In this document: positions 43,721 through 55,372 of the stretch, one piece after another | Layout: each line of letters starts with the position of its first letter | Position numbering within the stretch: position 1 is the stretch's first letter | From: Salisapilia sapeloensis | Lineage: Eukaryota; Oomycota; Peronosporomycetes; Peronosporales; Salisapiliaceae | Length of the DNA: 64,000 nucleotides | Assembly (NCBI GenBank): GCA_023334545.1 | Contig: JAADVB010000031.1 | Span: 1-64,000 of the forward strand | Direction: 5' to 3' | Notes under the pieces: model-generated | Database searches by the model: none | What the model saw: only the letters and a program-made list of their open reading frames with translations | Told to the model about the DNA's origin: nothing | Position numbers and translations under genes: made by a program

Positions 43721-46464
43721 ATGACGGATGAGGACGACCGACTGCGGTCGCTACGACGACACTCGTCCTATAGTTCCTCCGTCCGGAACCTACTTAACAG
43801 CAGAGCAGCAGAGTCAGCTATTGTACGGCCACTTGTCTTTCCGTCTGCTTCCTGTCGCTCACTCTCTCCTAGGATGGCGTACGGAAAGGATCGGCAGCTA
43901 TCAAGCACTTGTTCGACGTCAAGCACCAGGAGGGGGATGTACGACTCTTATCTCTGCTAGATGTGGTAACCTGACGTGATGTGCGTAGCCGCTGGATCTA
44001 GACACGTACTATAAGTCTCGTCAGCGACGACGGACGGTACTTGGAGATGACATAACGAGCTCTCTTGCGAAAGGAGGGATTCTGACGTCGCCTTCGATAA
44101 GCAGTCTGACGCAGAAAGTGGACTATAGCTCCAGTGCGCCTGCGAGACGGAGCTTACACGTGACGCTGTCACCGGGAGAAGAGTACGAGAACTATCAGAA
44201 GGTGTATGCTGCCACGAGTACCCTCGAAGTGAATGCGATACAGGAGGAGACAGAGGATGAGGTGGAGGGTGCCGGAGTTGACAAGAACACGATCGAGACG
44301 TTTCAACATAGCCTTGGCGAGGCGAGCAGCAAGGGAGACAGTAGTCAAAGAGCAGAATCGGATACGAAGGATAATGATAGTGTACGCCAACCGGATAGGG
44401 CGGCTCGGATGACAGGCATCGCACCGGGACTCCAGCACGTTCATAGCAGACTCGGGAAGCGGCATGACGCCAAGCTGCACACACACTTGGCGACGCGAAA
44501 GAAACCAGAGAGACTCATGTTCAGTCCGCTCGGTCGCTTCAGACTCGTATGGGACGTCCTCAGCATCGGCTTCATCTTCTATAATGCTATTGCGCTGCCT
44601 GTAGATTCCTTCTAAACATACTTGTACGATGTGGTAACTTAGTGTTCATAAATGTAGTTTGATGCGTCCTTCGACACGTCAGCTTGGTCGAAGAGCGCGA
44701 TCGAGACCTGCGTCGACATCTTTTTCATGTTTGACATTGTAGAAACTTCCTACCACCTTTACTTGTAGTAGCGTCTCATGTTGATATATGTAGTTTATCA
44801 CGTTCAACACGGCAGCAGAGATTGGCGGGTCACTTCGATACAGTCGGAAGGAGGCGGCTAGAACGTACTTGACGTCGTGGTTTATCGTGGACCTGACGGC
44901 CGCGCTTCCGTATGACTTGTTCTTCTCCGACCAGGACGTCGAGGACAGCTCTTCCTCCTATACACTACTGCAGACGCTTCGATTGCTTCGACTCGTCCGA
45001 CTATTGCGTCTCTTTCGAGTGTCTCGCATCCTGCGTCGCATCCAGAACACCATCTTCATTCGCTCGACGCTCAGTTCCTTACTCAAGTACTGCCTCATGG
45101 TCATGTTCATCGCCCACTGGTTCAGCTGTATCTTCCACGCCATCGCCGTATCATCCACGTATGAAAAGAACTGGGTAACCGAGCAAAGACTTCAGGAGCC
45201 GAACGCTAACAAGTGGGACCGATACGTCGCTGCACTCTACTTCTCCGTCATGACACTGTAAGCTACGTAGGCAAAGGTAGTCGATAGACCACGTAATCTC
45301 TTGTATCAATCTAGAGCGACCATTGGATTCGGCGACGTCGCTGGGACCAACCCAGACGAACGCTTCTTCTGCATCTTTGCCATGATCGTCGGAGGTGGCG
45401 TCTTTGCCTATGGAATCACGAATGTAACCTCTACATTATCCTGCTGCTGTGCAGTATCTCTGACTATGTCACTTGACTGCTAGATCGTGGAGCTCGTGTC
45501 GAGTCTGACGATCCACGAGACACGGTTTCGACAGAAGATGGACGAAGTGAACGAATACATGACTGCACGCGAGCTACCGATGCGTCTTCGGATGGAAATC
45601 CGAGAGTTCTATCACAACACACGGTTGTCTCGCGAAAGCAAGTTGAACGCTGAGCAACGTATTTTGAATGACTTGTCGTCCAAACTCCGGTCGAAGATCG
45701 CGTTAAGCATAAATGATCAGTTTCTACGTAAATTCAAGTTCTTTGCTGGGAGCGACCCTGACTTTCTCATGGAGCTGGCACTGAATATGCGCATGATCCA
45801 CTTTGCACCTTTGGAAGACGTAATTGTCGAAGGCGAGGTCGGGTACGAGATGTTCTTCATCTTCCGAGGCGCCGTCGAAGTCATTCGAGGTGGAAGGCAG
45901 TTGGGGATCATGGGAGAGAACCAGTACTTTGGAGAGCTCGCGATCTTGAATGATGACAATCGACGGACAGCTACCGTGCGTACGATTTGCTTTTGCGAAT
46001 TGAGATTGCTGTCGCGAACCAGGTTTCTCGATGCCCTTGCGCTGTTTCCAGCGATGCAGGCAAAGATGGAGGAGCTGGCTGCTCAGAGGAACAAACAGAA
46101 GAGTCCTCGACCGAGACTTGCGTCAATGCGGGCAGCGGGGACTCCGGAAGAAAAGGACCTGTCAGCTCCTGTCAAGCTGCGAGCAGGACCACAGCACGCC
46201 AATTCCCAGTCTCGACTGAATGTAACGATGCAAAGGAGACAATCGGCAGCCAAGACAGCTCCGCTCGGGGCCACTGCACGCATGCCAACTGCCAAGTTAC
46301 CATCGTACACGGTGAACGAAGGGAGCAACGAGTCGGTGCCGGCGTCGATATCAAGCGCCATCGCCGAAACGTGCACCTTGCTTGACGAAGCCACGCGTCG
46401 CCAAGAGCTCTTGCTTCAACGCATCAACCGAGTTACCGGGACAATGCGTCAGAATCGCTCTTGA
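43721..46464 (+). CDS. Voltage-gated, cyclic-nucleotide-binding potassium channel (CNBD/EAG-like)
   Basis: Multi-exon gene coding for a six-transmembrane channel. A polar N-terminus of about 230 residues leads to S1 (LVWDVLSIGFIFYNAIALP), S2-S3 (VDIFFMFDI, SWFIVDLTAALPYDLFF), an arginine-rich S4 (LRLLRLVRLLRLFRVSRIL), S5, and a pore loop with filter TIGFGDV. The GFG filter marks K+ selectivity, unlike non-selective CNG channels. After S6 comes a C-linker (RFRQKMDEVNEYM...) and a cyclic-nucleotide-binding domain with the phosphate-binding cassette FGELAILNDDNRRTATV, including the conserved arginine. The tail is basic and disordered. No KHA or ankyrin region is seen. Gating by cAMP or cGMP is likely from the intact cassette but not proven. 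Confidence 0.85.
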
Positions 46465-46936
46465 TAAATCAACACGTGCTTTTATTCTTCATATCAAGGA
46501 CGATGGTGTCAAGAGCATGTAGCAAAGTCTACTTATTCGTCTCTGGTCTTCTTCTTGGATGTGGCAGTATCTTTAGAAGCAACAAACACACACCATGTAT
46601 TCGTTCGTACCGCTTTCTCTCACCTGACTGGATCTGGTAACCCAGCATTTTCAATCAAGTCTTCCAAGCTTTGCATCGAAATTTCTAGTCTAGTATACTT
46701 TTTCCCATACCGTTTGCTATCAAAAACGCATGTCGTCCCCTACCTCGACATCCTATACTCTCGCCAAGTCGTTTACCCGCAGAGAGCGTCCATGCCATCC
46801 AGTAACCTCGCATCCAGTCTTCGGAGCTCTCCAATGATCGTTCGTCATGGGACAGCGCCTCCACACCTCAATTCAAGTATGGCCCATAAAACCTGCGAAA
46901 GACAGGTGGACTGACACAAGCAGAAGAGGACAAGAG
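46465..46936. other. Upstream region of methionine synthase
   Basis: About 470 bp with no convincing separate gene. A frame of 119 codons (46555-46914) has no recognisable domain. An ATG at 46847, in frame with methionine synthase, could extend that protein by 30 residues. Confidence 0.5.
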
Positions 46937-49900
46937 ATGGCAAGTCGACGCGAGGTGAGTCCGGCCGAGGTGCAGATGCTCCAGCAGCCCTTCGTCCGTG
47001 GCGAGACGGACATCTTTGCCTACTTGACTGCCTTGATGAAGCAAAAGCCGCTCATCTTTGACGGTGGCATGGGCACCATGATCCAGCAGCACAAGCTGTC
47101 GGAAGAAGACTTTCGAGGCGACCGCTTTAAAGACTTTGACGTGCTCGTGCGTGGCAACAACGACTTGTTGTCTATCACGCAGCCAAAGCTGATCAAGGAC
47201 ATTCACAAGCAGTACATGGAGGTCGGTGGCTCGCAGCTCATCGGGACCAATACCTTCAGTGGTACGTGGGTGGCACAGGCCGACTACAAGATGGAGGACC
47301 TCGTGTACGAGCTCAACTACGAGTCAGCTCGAGTGGCACGAGAGGCAGCAGACGAGGTGGCTGCCAAGAACCCTCTTTTGCCCCGTTTCGTCGCCGGTTC
47401 CATCGGCCCAACGAACCGGACGCTGTCGATATCGCCCAACGTAGAGGACCCTGGCTTTCGTAACATCACGTTCGATGAGCTCGTGGACGCGTACTATACG
47501 CAGGTGGAGGCTCTGGTGGACGGCGGGAGTGACGTGTTACTCGTCGAGACGATCTTTGACACTTTAAACGCCAAAGCCGCCGTCTACGCCATCGATGTAT
47601 TCCAGGAGAAGACTGGCAAGAAGCTCCCGCTCTTCATCTCCGGTACTATTGTCGACATGAGCGGACGGACCTTGTCTGGGCAGACGACGGAAGCTTTCTA
47701 CGTCAGTCTACGCCACTCGAAGCCCTTCTGCATCGGTCTCAACTGCGCTCTCGGCGCGAATCAGATGAAGCCCTTCCTCCAGCGCCTCGCCAACGTCGCC
47801 GAGTGCTTCGTCTCGGTCTATGCGAACGCAGGTCTTCCGAACGCCATGGGCGGATACGACGACAGTCCGGAGCTCATGGCCGAGTACTGCGGCGAATTCT
47901 GCAAGGACGGACTGATCAACATGATCGGCGGCTGCTGTGGCACGACGCCAGAGCACATTCGAGCCATCGCAGACATCGCCGCGACGTACCCCGTGCGTCC
48001 TCTCCCGGACCTATCCGATCCGTACATGTGGCTGTCTGGGCTGGAAGACATGGTCGTCACAAAGGATCGATTCCAGTTTTTAAACGTCGGAGAGAGGTGT
48101 AACATCTCTGGTAGCATCCGTTTCAAGCGGCTGATCCTCAAGGGTGACTATGGTACAGCCATGGACGTAGCTCGACAGCAAGTCGAGGACGGTGCGATGG
48201 TCATCGACGTGAATGTGGACGACGGCATGCTGGATGGTGTCAAGGCGATGGAGAGATTTTTGAAGATCGCTGTGACGGAGCCAGATGTGTCTAAAGTGCC
48301 GTTCATGGTAGACTCGAGCAAGTTCCACGTTGTGGAAGCTGGTCTCAAGTGCGTCCAGGGCAAGTGCATCGTGAATAGCATCAGTCTGAAGGTCGGTGAA
48401 GACGAGTTTTGTAAGCAGGCAAAGATCATGAAGCGTCACGGAGCTGCGATCGTCGTCATGGCGTTTGATGAAGAAGGGCAGGCCGCGACGGAATCGGAAA
48501 AGGTGCGTATTTGCAAGCGGTCGTACGATGTCTTGGTGGACAAGGTCGGCTTCCCACCGGAAGACATTGTCTTTGATCCGAACATTCTGACGATTGCGAC
48601 GGGCATGGAGGAACATAACAACTATGCGGTGGACTTTATCAACGCCACGAGACGTATTAAGGAAGAGTGCCCGTATGCCAAGATCAGTGGTGGCGTGTCG
48701 AATCTGTCGTTTGGCTTTCGAGGCGTCAATGTCATTCGAGAAGCCATACACAGTGTCTTCCTCTACCACGCAGTCCACGCAGGCATGGACATGGGCATCG
48801 TGAACGCTGCGCAGTTGGAAGTGTATGACGACATTCCGTCGGACCTATTAAAGCTCGTAGAAGACGTCGTGCTCAATCGGCATGACGGCGCGACGGAGGC
48901 CTTGTTAGATCGCAGTTTAATCGAAAAGGAAAAGATGGAAGCTGCCAAGAAGGGGGGAGCGAGTGCTGTCGTGAACAAGCAAGAGTGGCGAACCAAGTCG
49001 ATTCAGGAGCGACTGACGCACTCGCTCGTCAAGGGCATCTCCGAGTTCATCCATCAGGACGTCGAGGAGATGCGCGTCGAGTGCTCTCGTCCGTTGGACG
49101 TGATCGAAGGGCCGTTGATGGCTGGCATGAATGTCGTGGGCGAGTTGTTCGGCAGTGGCAAGATGTTTCTGCCGCAGGTGATCAAGTCTGCTCGTGTCAT
49201 GAAGAAGGCAGTCGCGTACCTCTTGCCGTACATGGAAGAGGAAAAGAAGAGGAAGCTGGCGGAGGAAGGAGTGGACCCGGAGGCGGATGACGACTCGCAG
49301 TACGCTGGCAAAGTGCTGCTGGCGACCGTCAAGGGGGACGTGCATGACATTGGCAAGAACATCGTCGGCGTCGTCCTTGGCTGTAACAACTACAAGGTCA
49401 TCGACATGGGCGTCATGGTGCCTGCAGAGGACATTCTGGCTCGAGCAAAGGAGGAGAAAGTGGATGTCATCGGCTTGTCTGGGCTCATCACGCCTTCGCT
49501 AGACGAAATGGTAACTGTCGCGCGGGAGATGAAGAAGCAGAACATGCCGCAGCCGCTCCTGATCGGCGGCGCGACCACGAGTAAGATGCACGCGGCCGTC
49601 AAGATCGCTCCTCAGTTCTCGAATGAAGCGCATCCGGTCATTCACGTCTTAGACGCTTCTCGTAGCGTCGTGGTGGTCGGCAACCTCCTTCGGTATGGAG
49701 AGGAGAGGGAGGAGTATGTGGAGGAAGTGCTGGAGGACTATGAGGACATGCGGGAAGAGTACTACGCTTCTCTCGACGACATTAAGCTCGTGTCGTATGA
49801 GAGTGCCAAGAGCAAGAGGTGTGCGATCGACTTTGATACGCGACGTCCGTTCCAGCACCCACGTCGCTTAGGTGTACACAAGGTAGAGGACGTGCCGCTG

Positions 49901-50785
49901 GAAGAAGTCGTGCCGTTTATCGACTGGAACCCATTCTTCCAGACGTGGGAGCTGCGTGGTAGGTATCCGAATCGAGGGTACCCTAAGATCTTTGACGACG
50001 ACCGTGTCGGAGTCGAAGCTAGGAAGGTGTTCGACGAAGGGCAGAAGCTCCTGCAGGAGATTATCGACAAGAAGCTCTTGAGCGTACGTGGTGTCTCGGG
50101 TGTCTTTCCAGCGTATCGACAGGAAGAAGACGTCGTCGTGTGTGATCCGAATGACATGACGACGCCCGTGAGCAAGTTCTGTATGCTCCGACAGCAAGCG
50201 GAGAAGGAGACGTCGGACCCGTTCATGAGCATGGCGGACTTTATCGCACCGAAGAGTGACGACTACAAGGACTTTATCGGAGGCTTTGCCGTTGGTGTCT
50301 TTGGCGTCGAGGAGCTCGTGGCCAAGTTCGAGGCCGAGCACGATGACTTCAATAAGATCATGACGCAGGCCATTGGCGATCGACTGGCAGAAGCTTTTGC
50401 AGAGTACATGCACCGGCAGATGCGTGTGTTCGACTGGGGATATGCGTCGGAAGAGGACTTGAGCCAGGAAGATCTGCTGAAAGTCAAGTACGACGGCATC
50501 CGTCCGGCGCCTGGGTACCCGTCCCAGCCGGATCATACCGAGAAGCGAGTGCTGTGGGAACTGCTCAAGGCAGAGGACATCGGGCTGACGCTGACGGATA
50601 GCTGCATGATGCTGCCTGGATCGGCCGTCAGTGCCCTGTGCTTTGCGCACCCGGACTCGCAGTACTTTGCCGTGGGGAAAATCAGTAAGGAGCAAGTGGA
50701 GGAGTATGCTGGTCGAAAGAAGCAGTCACTGGAAGAGACGGAAAAGTGGCTGGCTCCGATCTTGGGGTACGAGCGAGGTGCTTAG
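46937..50785 (+). CDS. METH: Cobalamin-dependent methionine synthase (MetH)
   Basis: Transfers methyl from 5-methyltetrahydrofolate to homocysteine through cob(I)alamin. One exon, 1282 residues from MASRREVSP (1312 if translation begins at 46847). Four modules are intact: the homocysteine domain ([10 protein letters not shown]; zinc cysteines in [10 protein letters not shown] and [10 protein letters not shown]), the folate domain ([23 protein letters not shown]), the cobalamin domain with the lower-ligand DVHDIGKN (about residue 801) and [14 protein letters not shown], and the reactivation domain with [12 protein letters not shown] and a C-terminal [15 protein letters not shown]. Full length and gap-free, so a working B12 enzyme is expected. 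It is followed 286 bp later on the same strand by methylmalonyl-CoA mutase. A 3.9-kb intronless frame is unusual beside its neighbours. Confidence 0.97.
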   Translation: MASRREVSPAEVQMLQQPFVRGETDIFAYLTALMKQKPLIFDGGMGTMIQQHKLSEEDFRGDRFKDFDVLVRGNNDLLSITQPKLIKDIHKQYMEVGGSQLIGTNTFSGTWVAQADYKMEDLVYELNYESARVAREAADEVAAKNPLLPRFVAGSIGPTNRTLSISPNVEDPGFRNITFDELVDAYYTQVEALVDGGSDVLLVETIFDTLNAKAAVYAIDVFQEKTGKKLPLFISGTIVDMSGRTLSGQTTEAFYVSLRHSKPFCIGLNCALGANQMKPFLQRLANVAECFVSVYANAGLPNAMGGYDDSPELMAEYCGEFCKDGLINMIGGCCGTTPEHIRAIADIAATYPVRPLPDLSDPYMWLSGLEDMVVTKDRFQFLNVGERCNISGSIRFKRLILKGDYGTAMDVARQQVEDGAMVIDVNVDDGMLDGVKAMERFLKIAVTEPDVSKVPFMVDSSKFHVVEAGLKCVQGKCIVNSISLKVGEDEFCKQAKIMKRHGAAIVVMAFDEEGQAATESEKVRICKRSYDVLVDKVGFPPEDIVFDPNILTIATGMEEHNNYAVDFINATRRIKEECPYAKISGGVSNLSFGFRGVNVIREAIHSVFLYHAVHAGMDMGIVNAAQLEVYDDIPSDLLKLVEDVVLNRHDGATEALLDRSLIEKEKMEAAKKGGASAVVNKQEWRTKSIQERLTHSLVKGISEFIHQDVEEMRVECSRPLDVIEGPLMAGMNVVGELFGSGKMFLPQVIKSARVMKKAVAYLLPYMEEEKKRKLAEEGVDPEADDDSQYAGKVLLATVKGDVHDIGKNIVGVVLGCNNYKVIDMGVMVPAEDILARAKEEKVDVIGLSGLITPSLDEMVTVAREMKKQNMPQPLLIGGATTSKMHAAVKIAPQFSNEAHPVIHVLDASRSVVVVGNLLRYGEEREEYVEEVLEDYEDMREEYYASLDDIKLVSYESAKSKRCAIDFDTRRPFQHPRRLGVHKVEDVPLEEVVPFIDWNPFFQTWELRGRYPNRGYPKIFDDDRVGVEARKVFDEGQKLLQEIIDKKLLSVRGVSGVFPAYRQEEDVVVCDPNDMTTPVSKFCMLRQQAEKETSDPFMSMADFIAPKSDDYKDFIGGFAVGVFGVEELVAKFEAEHDDFNKIMTQAIGDRLAEAFAEYMHRQMRVFDWGYASEEDLSQEDLLKVKYDGIRPAPGYPSQPDHTEKRVLWELLKAEDIGLTLTDSCMMLPGSAVSALCFAHPDSQYFAVGKISKEQVEEYAGRKKQSLEETEKWLAPILGYERGA

Positions 50786-50925
50786 TGGGAAGGATAGAGT
50801 AGGGTCTAGTGTACTGGTGACGGAGGTGCCATGATAGCATGCCATCTCTGCTGACGTTCAGGAGTTCTTCGCTCGATTCTGCTTCTTGGAGCAAAGGACC
50901 AAGCTATGTCGCTCGAAATCTACTT

Positions 50926-50950
50926 TTTCTTTTCTTTTCTTTTCTTTTCT
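50926..50950. repeat. (TTTCT)5 microsatellite
   Basis: Five perfect TTTCT units between methionine synthase and methylmalonyl-CoA mutase, about 120 bp before the mutase ATG. The pyrimidine tract lies in the presumed promoter or leader. Confidence 0.85.
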
Positions 50951-51071
50951 GATCGTCTCTAGTTCGGTCGTGCTGGATGGACCTATAGAGGTCCTTGTGG
51001 TCAGTCCTGTCACTAATCTGTGGACGATATACTTGAACTTGAGGCCGGAAGGGCGGAGAGACGAGACCAAG

Positions 51072-53630
51072 ATGCTGGCGATGCGACGTGCACAAGAGAA
51101 GGCCGTGCGAGGCGTGATTGCACGGCATGGACGACTGTCGTTCTGGAGGAGTTTAAGTGATCGACCGACGAATTTAAGTGCAGATGCGTACCCGGAAGAG
51201 TGGCTGAAGAACGCGACGAAAGAGATCAAGGGACAGGACCCGACGGAAAAGCTCGTCTGGCATACCCCCGAGGGCATTCCCATCAAGCCTTTGTATACGC
51301 AACAGGACCTCGAGGTTACCACATGAAAAGAGGTATGTAGATAAAGACTAACGATAGTACGTCCGTAGGATCTGGAGATCTCACAGGCCCCCTCGACCTT
51401 CCCGTTCACGAGAGGACCCTACGCGAGTATGTACACTGCCAAGCCATGGACCATCCGACAGGTACCTCTATAAGATACGCCCAAATTACCATGACGTGAC
51501 GTCGGCTGTAGTACGCAGGTTTTAGCACAGCGGAAGAGTCGAACGCGTTCTACCGTCGAAACTTGGCGGCAGGACAGCAAGGACTCAGCGTAGCGTTTGA
51601 CTTGGCGACTCATCGAGGCTACGACTCGGACCATCCACGCGTGACGGGTGATGTCGGGATGGCTGGCGTCCCCATCGATTCGATCGAAGACATGAAAATC
51701 CTCTTTGACGGCATTCCTCTCGACAAAATGTCCGTGTCCATGACCATGAATGGAGCTGTCTTACCGGTGTTAGCCATGTACATTGTGGCTGCAGAGGAGC
51801 AGGGTGTGGATAAGAAACTACTGTCGGGTACGATCCAGAACGACATTTTAAAGGAGTTCATGGTCCGCAACACGTTCATCTACCCCCCTGAACCGTCCAT
51901 GCGGATCATCCAGGACATCTTCGGATACACGTCCGAGTACATGCCCAAGTACAATTCGATTTCGATCTCAGGTTACCACATGCAAGAAGCTGGGGCCGAT
52001 GCGGTCTTGGAGCTCGCTTTTACCATTGCAGACGGTATCGAGTACGTCAAGGCGGCACAGGCAGCAGGACTAGATGTAGACTCGGTTGCGCCGCGTCTGT
52101 CGTTCTTCTTTGCGATAGGCATGAACTTTTACATGGAAGTGGCCAAACTACGTGCTGCTCGTACTTTATGGGCAAAGCTGATGCAGGACAAGTTCCAGCC
52201 GAAAAATAAGAAGAGTCTGCTCTTACGAACGCATTGCCAAACGTCTGGGTACTCTTTGACGGAGCAGGATCCGTTTAATAATATCATTCGGACGACAGTG
52301 GAGGCCATGGCGGCTGTCATGGGTGGTACGCAGAGTCTACATACGAATGCGCTGGATGAAGCACTGGGACTCCCGACGGAGTTTAGTGCTCGTATGGCAC
52401 GTAACACGCAGTTGGTGCTTCAGGAAGAAACTGGGATTCCGAAAGTTGCGGATCCATGGGGAGGTTCGTACTTGATGGAATCGCTTACGAATGATCTGGT
52501 GGATGCGGCGATGAAGGTGATCGAGGAAGTGGATGAACTGGGAGGTATGGCGAAAGCGATCGAGTCTGGCATGGCCAAGCACCGAATCGAAGAGAGTGCA
52601 ACGAGGAAGCAGGCACGCATTGATTCAAGAGAAGAGACAATCGTAGGTGTCAACAAGTATGTCGCGGAAGATGTAGATGCCGTGGATGTCTTATCGATTG
52701 ATAATACGTCGGTGCGGAAGAAGCAGATTAAGCGGCTGGAGGACACGAGAGCGAATCGGAATGAACAAAAAGCGCAAGAGTGTCTGGATAGATTGAAGGA
52801 ATCGGCGGCTTTGACCGAGAGCACAGGCGCTGGGTCACATCCGATGAACCTTTTGAAGCTGGCGGTGGACGCAGCCAGAGAGCGGTGCACGGTGGGAGAG
52901 ATCTCTGGTGCACTGGAATCCGCGTGGGGACGTCACGTGCCAAAGGTAGTGTCTTGTGTAGCTATAGGAAGGACGTGGCTCATGCGTGCGGTAGAGTGAT
53001 GTCGTGTCCGGAGCGTACCGGACGTCGTACCAGCATAATCAGCAAGCAGAGGACGAGTATGAGGCCGTTGTGCGGGAGATTGAGGAATTTGCTGAGCGTG
53101 AAGGTCGCCGTCCGCGTCTGCTTGTGGCCAAGATGGGGCAGGACGGTCATGATCGCGGTGCGAAGGTCGTCGCATCCAGTTACTCTGACCTGGGCTTTGA
53201 CGTAGATGTCGGCCCGCTCTTCTCCGTACGTACCTCACTAATTGTAGGGTCTAATTTAAAAGATTCATAATGGTTGCAGACACCGGAGGAAGCGGCGAGA
53301 CAAGCGGTGGATGCCGATGTTCACTGCGTAGGTGTGAGTTCCCAAGCTGCTGGCCACAAGACGCTGGTGCCGGCACTGTTGGAGGCTTTAAAGAAGGAGA
53401 ATGCCGAGCACATTCTCGTCATCTGTGGAGGTGTCATTCCTCCAAAGGTACTCGTTCTACTACCCTCATCGACGATAGAAACCTCACCTCGATCCTAGGA
53501 CTATGACTACTTGTACGACTTGGGCGTCGGCGCTATCTTCGGTCCAGGCACGAGACTGACGGAAGCAGCGCACGATACGCTCGTGGCTATCTCGAAGCGT
53601 TTGGAAGAGAATCGAGCGAAAGACATGTAA
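51072..53630 (+). CDS. MUT: Methylmalonyl-CoA mutase, mitochondrial, adenosylcobalamin-dependent
   Basis: Interconverts methylmalonyl-CoA and succinyl-CoA in propionate, odd-chain fat and branched-chain amino acid breakdown. Six exons (51072-51314, 51369-51461, 51512-52945, 52995-53225, 53280-53447, 53499-53630) give 766 residues, the length of the animal enzyme. The barrel contains [65 protein letters not shown] and [17 protein letters not shown]. The B12 domain contains [20 protein letters not shown] with the DGHDRG ligand motif and ends [14 protein letters not shown]. The basic N-terminus ([14 protein letters not shown]) fits a mitochondrial presequence. The first donor is an unusual GTTACC. 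It is the second B12 enzyme of a head-to-tail pair. Confidence 0.96.
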
Positions 53631-53713
53631 AGCGACGAGAGAGGAATAAGGTCTTCCTGGCATCTTGTTTCGACTTACTTGGCAACTTTACTACGCTACT
53701 TCATAAAAATATA

Positions 53714-55372
53714 TCATTGCTCCTTGGTCTTTTCCTTCTTGGCTCGTTGAAACTCCTCCGACATGCTCCGCAAGGCAAAGTTCGGGAACACTTGCTTCGT
53801 CGGCATCTTGGCACCCGTCATCGGCGACTTGTCACTCGTCGAGAACCAGTGCAGAATCGCCTTCCGGTCGTACGTGTGTCCATCGGCTGCGACTACAGGG
53901 TCCAGCATCGGACAGCCTGTGATGGGGCAGATGAGTTGCTCTGGACAGTCCTCGTCGTCCGTCCAGTCGTCCATGTCTGCCTCCTTGACCTCTTCCTCTT
54001 CAAGAGAGAGAGAGGACAATCGAGCAGCAGGCTTCTCCTCTGTCTCGTCATTTATGCCAGTCGAATCAGCCACTGCATCGTTGATCTCCTGCGTCGTGAC
54101 AAACCCAGCGACGATGCGTCCACGACCTCGAGACCCACCAGTGATCTGCGGATCTCCGTCCTCAGCACTCGTGTCTCGAGACCAAATGGCGTGATAGCTA
54201 TTGACTAGTTCCTGTCGAATGGTATGATACGCTTCTTCCGACTTGGCTCTCGACGTCCGGAAGCCAGAAACTGGACCTTCCGAGACAGTGGACCTAGCCG
54301 TCTCGTACGCTGCTCCGACCACGGAGGAGCCAGAGACTTTGGAAAAGTGGTAGACGATGCCAATCTGTCGTCTGCTCCAGGACGGGAGTTTCATGTACAT
54401 CTTATTGGCCTCTGACACGAGCGGCGAGTCCCGGACGCGGGTCATTTGCCCTTGTATCTGCGTCTGGGCGTCCTGGAGCATCGATGGCCGACGCTCGAGA
54501 TGCAGGAGGTTGCGATGGCACTCCAGGACGATCGGCCATCCCTCGACACTCTGTGTCTCGACGACAGCTTCGTCCTGGAACGTATCCACGACCTCGAGCC
54601 TCGCGCCTGGTGGCAGCAGCTTGCCATAGTACTCCATGCCACCAAAGCCAGTTATGCGGACGATGTCCCCTTTCTCCAGCATCACATCGGCACAGTCATA
54701 GTTGAGCGATAGCTGGATCTGCCCTGCGGTCTGGAACTCGTCGTCCACGAGTGTATGCCAGCCTCGATGGCTGGACGATTGGGACAGCAGACAAGGTAAA
54801 AGAGGAACAAGAACAGAACCTATGAGTTTATCATTCGTATGTGCCGAATCGCCTTCTCGGCCTTGTCCATGCAGCTCGACGGAGCCGTCTGATCCGGCAG
54901 ATGCAGCCGATGGAGACGTGTTCTCGGCGCGATGGAAAACTCGGATCACAAGTTCCGGCGTGCAAGGTTTATAGTGTTGCATGGAAGCGTTTGCCTGATC
55001 GCCTGCAGCTAGCTTGCCCACTGTCTTACCGTTTTTACTGGCTTTCGTGAGCACGCCGAGGCTGTTTATGGTGGACTGCTCATCGCCAAAGGATGAGAGC
55101 GTCTGTAGGAGCTCTTGCTCCGTCGGCAATGGGACGGAAACGACTCCAGACTCTTTCCACGTCGGATTCAGCGTCTGTGACTGAGGTCTCGTGACGAACT
55201 CTTCTTTGCCGAGTGCGACTGCGACGTACGGATTGGAGTAGCTCGGTGTCCACTTGAGTAGACTGCCGAGTACTGCTGGTTGTAGATTGCGAGCTCCTAG
55301 CACTTCGATGCTGAGTGTCCCAGCCGTACGCAACGCTTTGGGCGCCGGTTCCGATGACGTCTTGGACGCCAT
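53714..55372 (-). CDS. C2-domain/U-box E3 ubiquitin ligase candidate
   Basis: Single exon, 552 residues. The N-terminal portion (about 17-215) reads as a C2 domain (LSIEVLGARNLQPAVLGS, SYSNPYVAVALGKEEF, QTLNPTWKESGVVSV, LIGSVLVPLLPCL) with a long low-complexity insertion. The middle has an SH3-like turn (LEKGDIVRITGFGGMEYYG) and helices of unknown role. An acidic linker precedes a C-terminal U-box (about 475-550): CPEQLICPITGCPMLDPVV, DGHTYDRKAILHWF, SPMTGAKMP, PNFALRSM, which recruits ubiquitin-conjugating enzymes. The architecture suggests a membrane- or calcium-recruited ubiquitin ligase; substrates unknown. Convergent with the mutase gene (83 bp). Confidence 0.85.
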   Translation of the reverse strand: MASKTSSEPAPKALRTAGTLSIEVLGARNLQPAVLGSLLKWTPSYSNPYVAVALGKEEFVTRPQSQTLNPTWKESGVVSVPLPTEQELLQTLSSFGDEQSTINSLGVLTKASKNGKTVGKLAAGDQANASMQHYKPCTPELVIRVFHRAENTSPSAASAGSDGSVELHGQGREGDSAHTNDKLIGSVLVPLLPCLLSQSSSHRGWHTLVDDEFQTAGQIQLSLNYDCADVMLEKGDIVRITGFGGMEYYGKLLPPGARLEVVDTFQDEAVVETQSVEGWPIVLECHRNLLHLERRPSMLQDAQTQIQGQMTRVRDSPLVSEANKMYMKLPSWSRRQIGIVYHFSKVSGSSVVGAAYETARSTVSEGPVSGFRTSRAKSEEAYHTIRQELVNSYHAIWSRDTSAEDGDPQITGGSRGRGRIVAGFVTTQEINDAVADSTGINDETEEKPAARLSSLSLEEEEVKEADMDDWTDDEDCPEQLICPITGCPMLDPVVAADGHTYDRKAILHWFSTSDKSPMTGAKMPTKQVFPNFALRSMSEEFQRAKKEKTKEQ

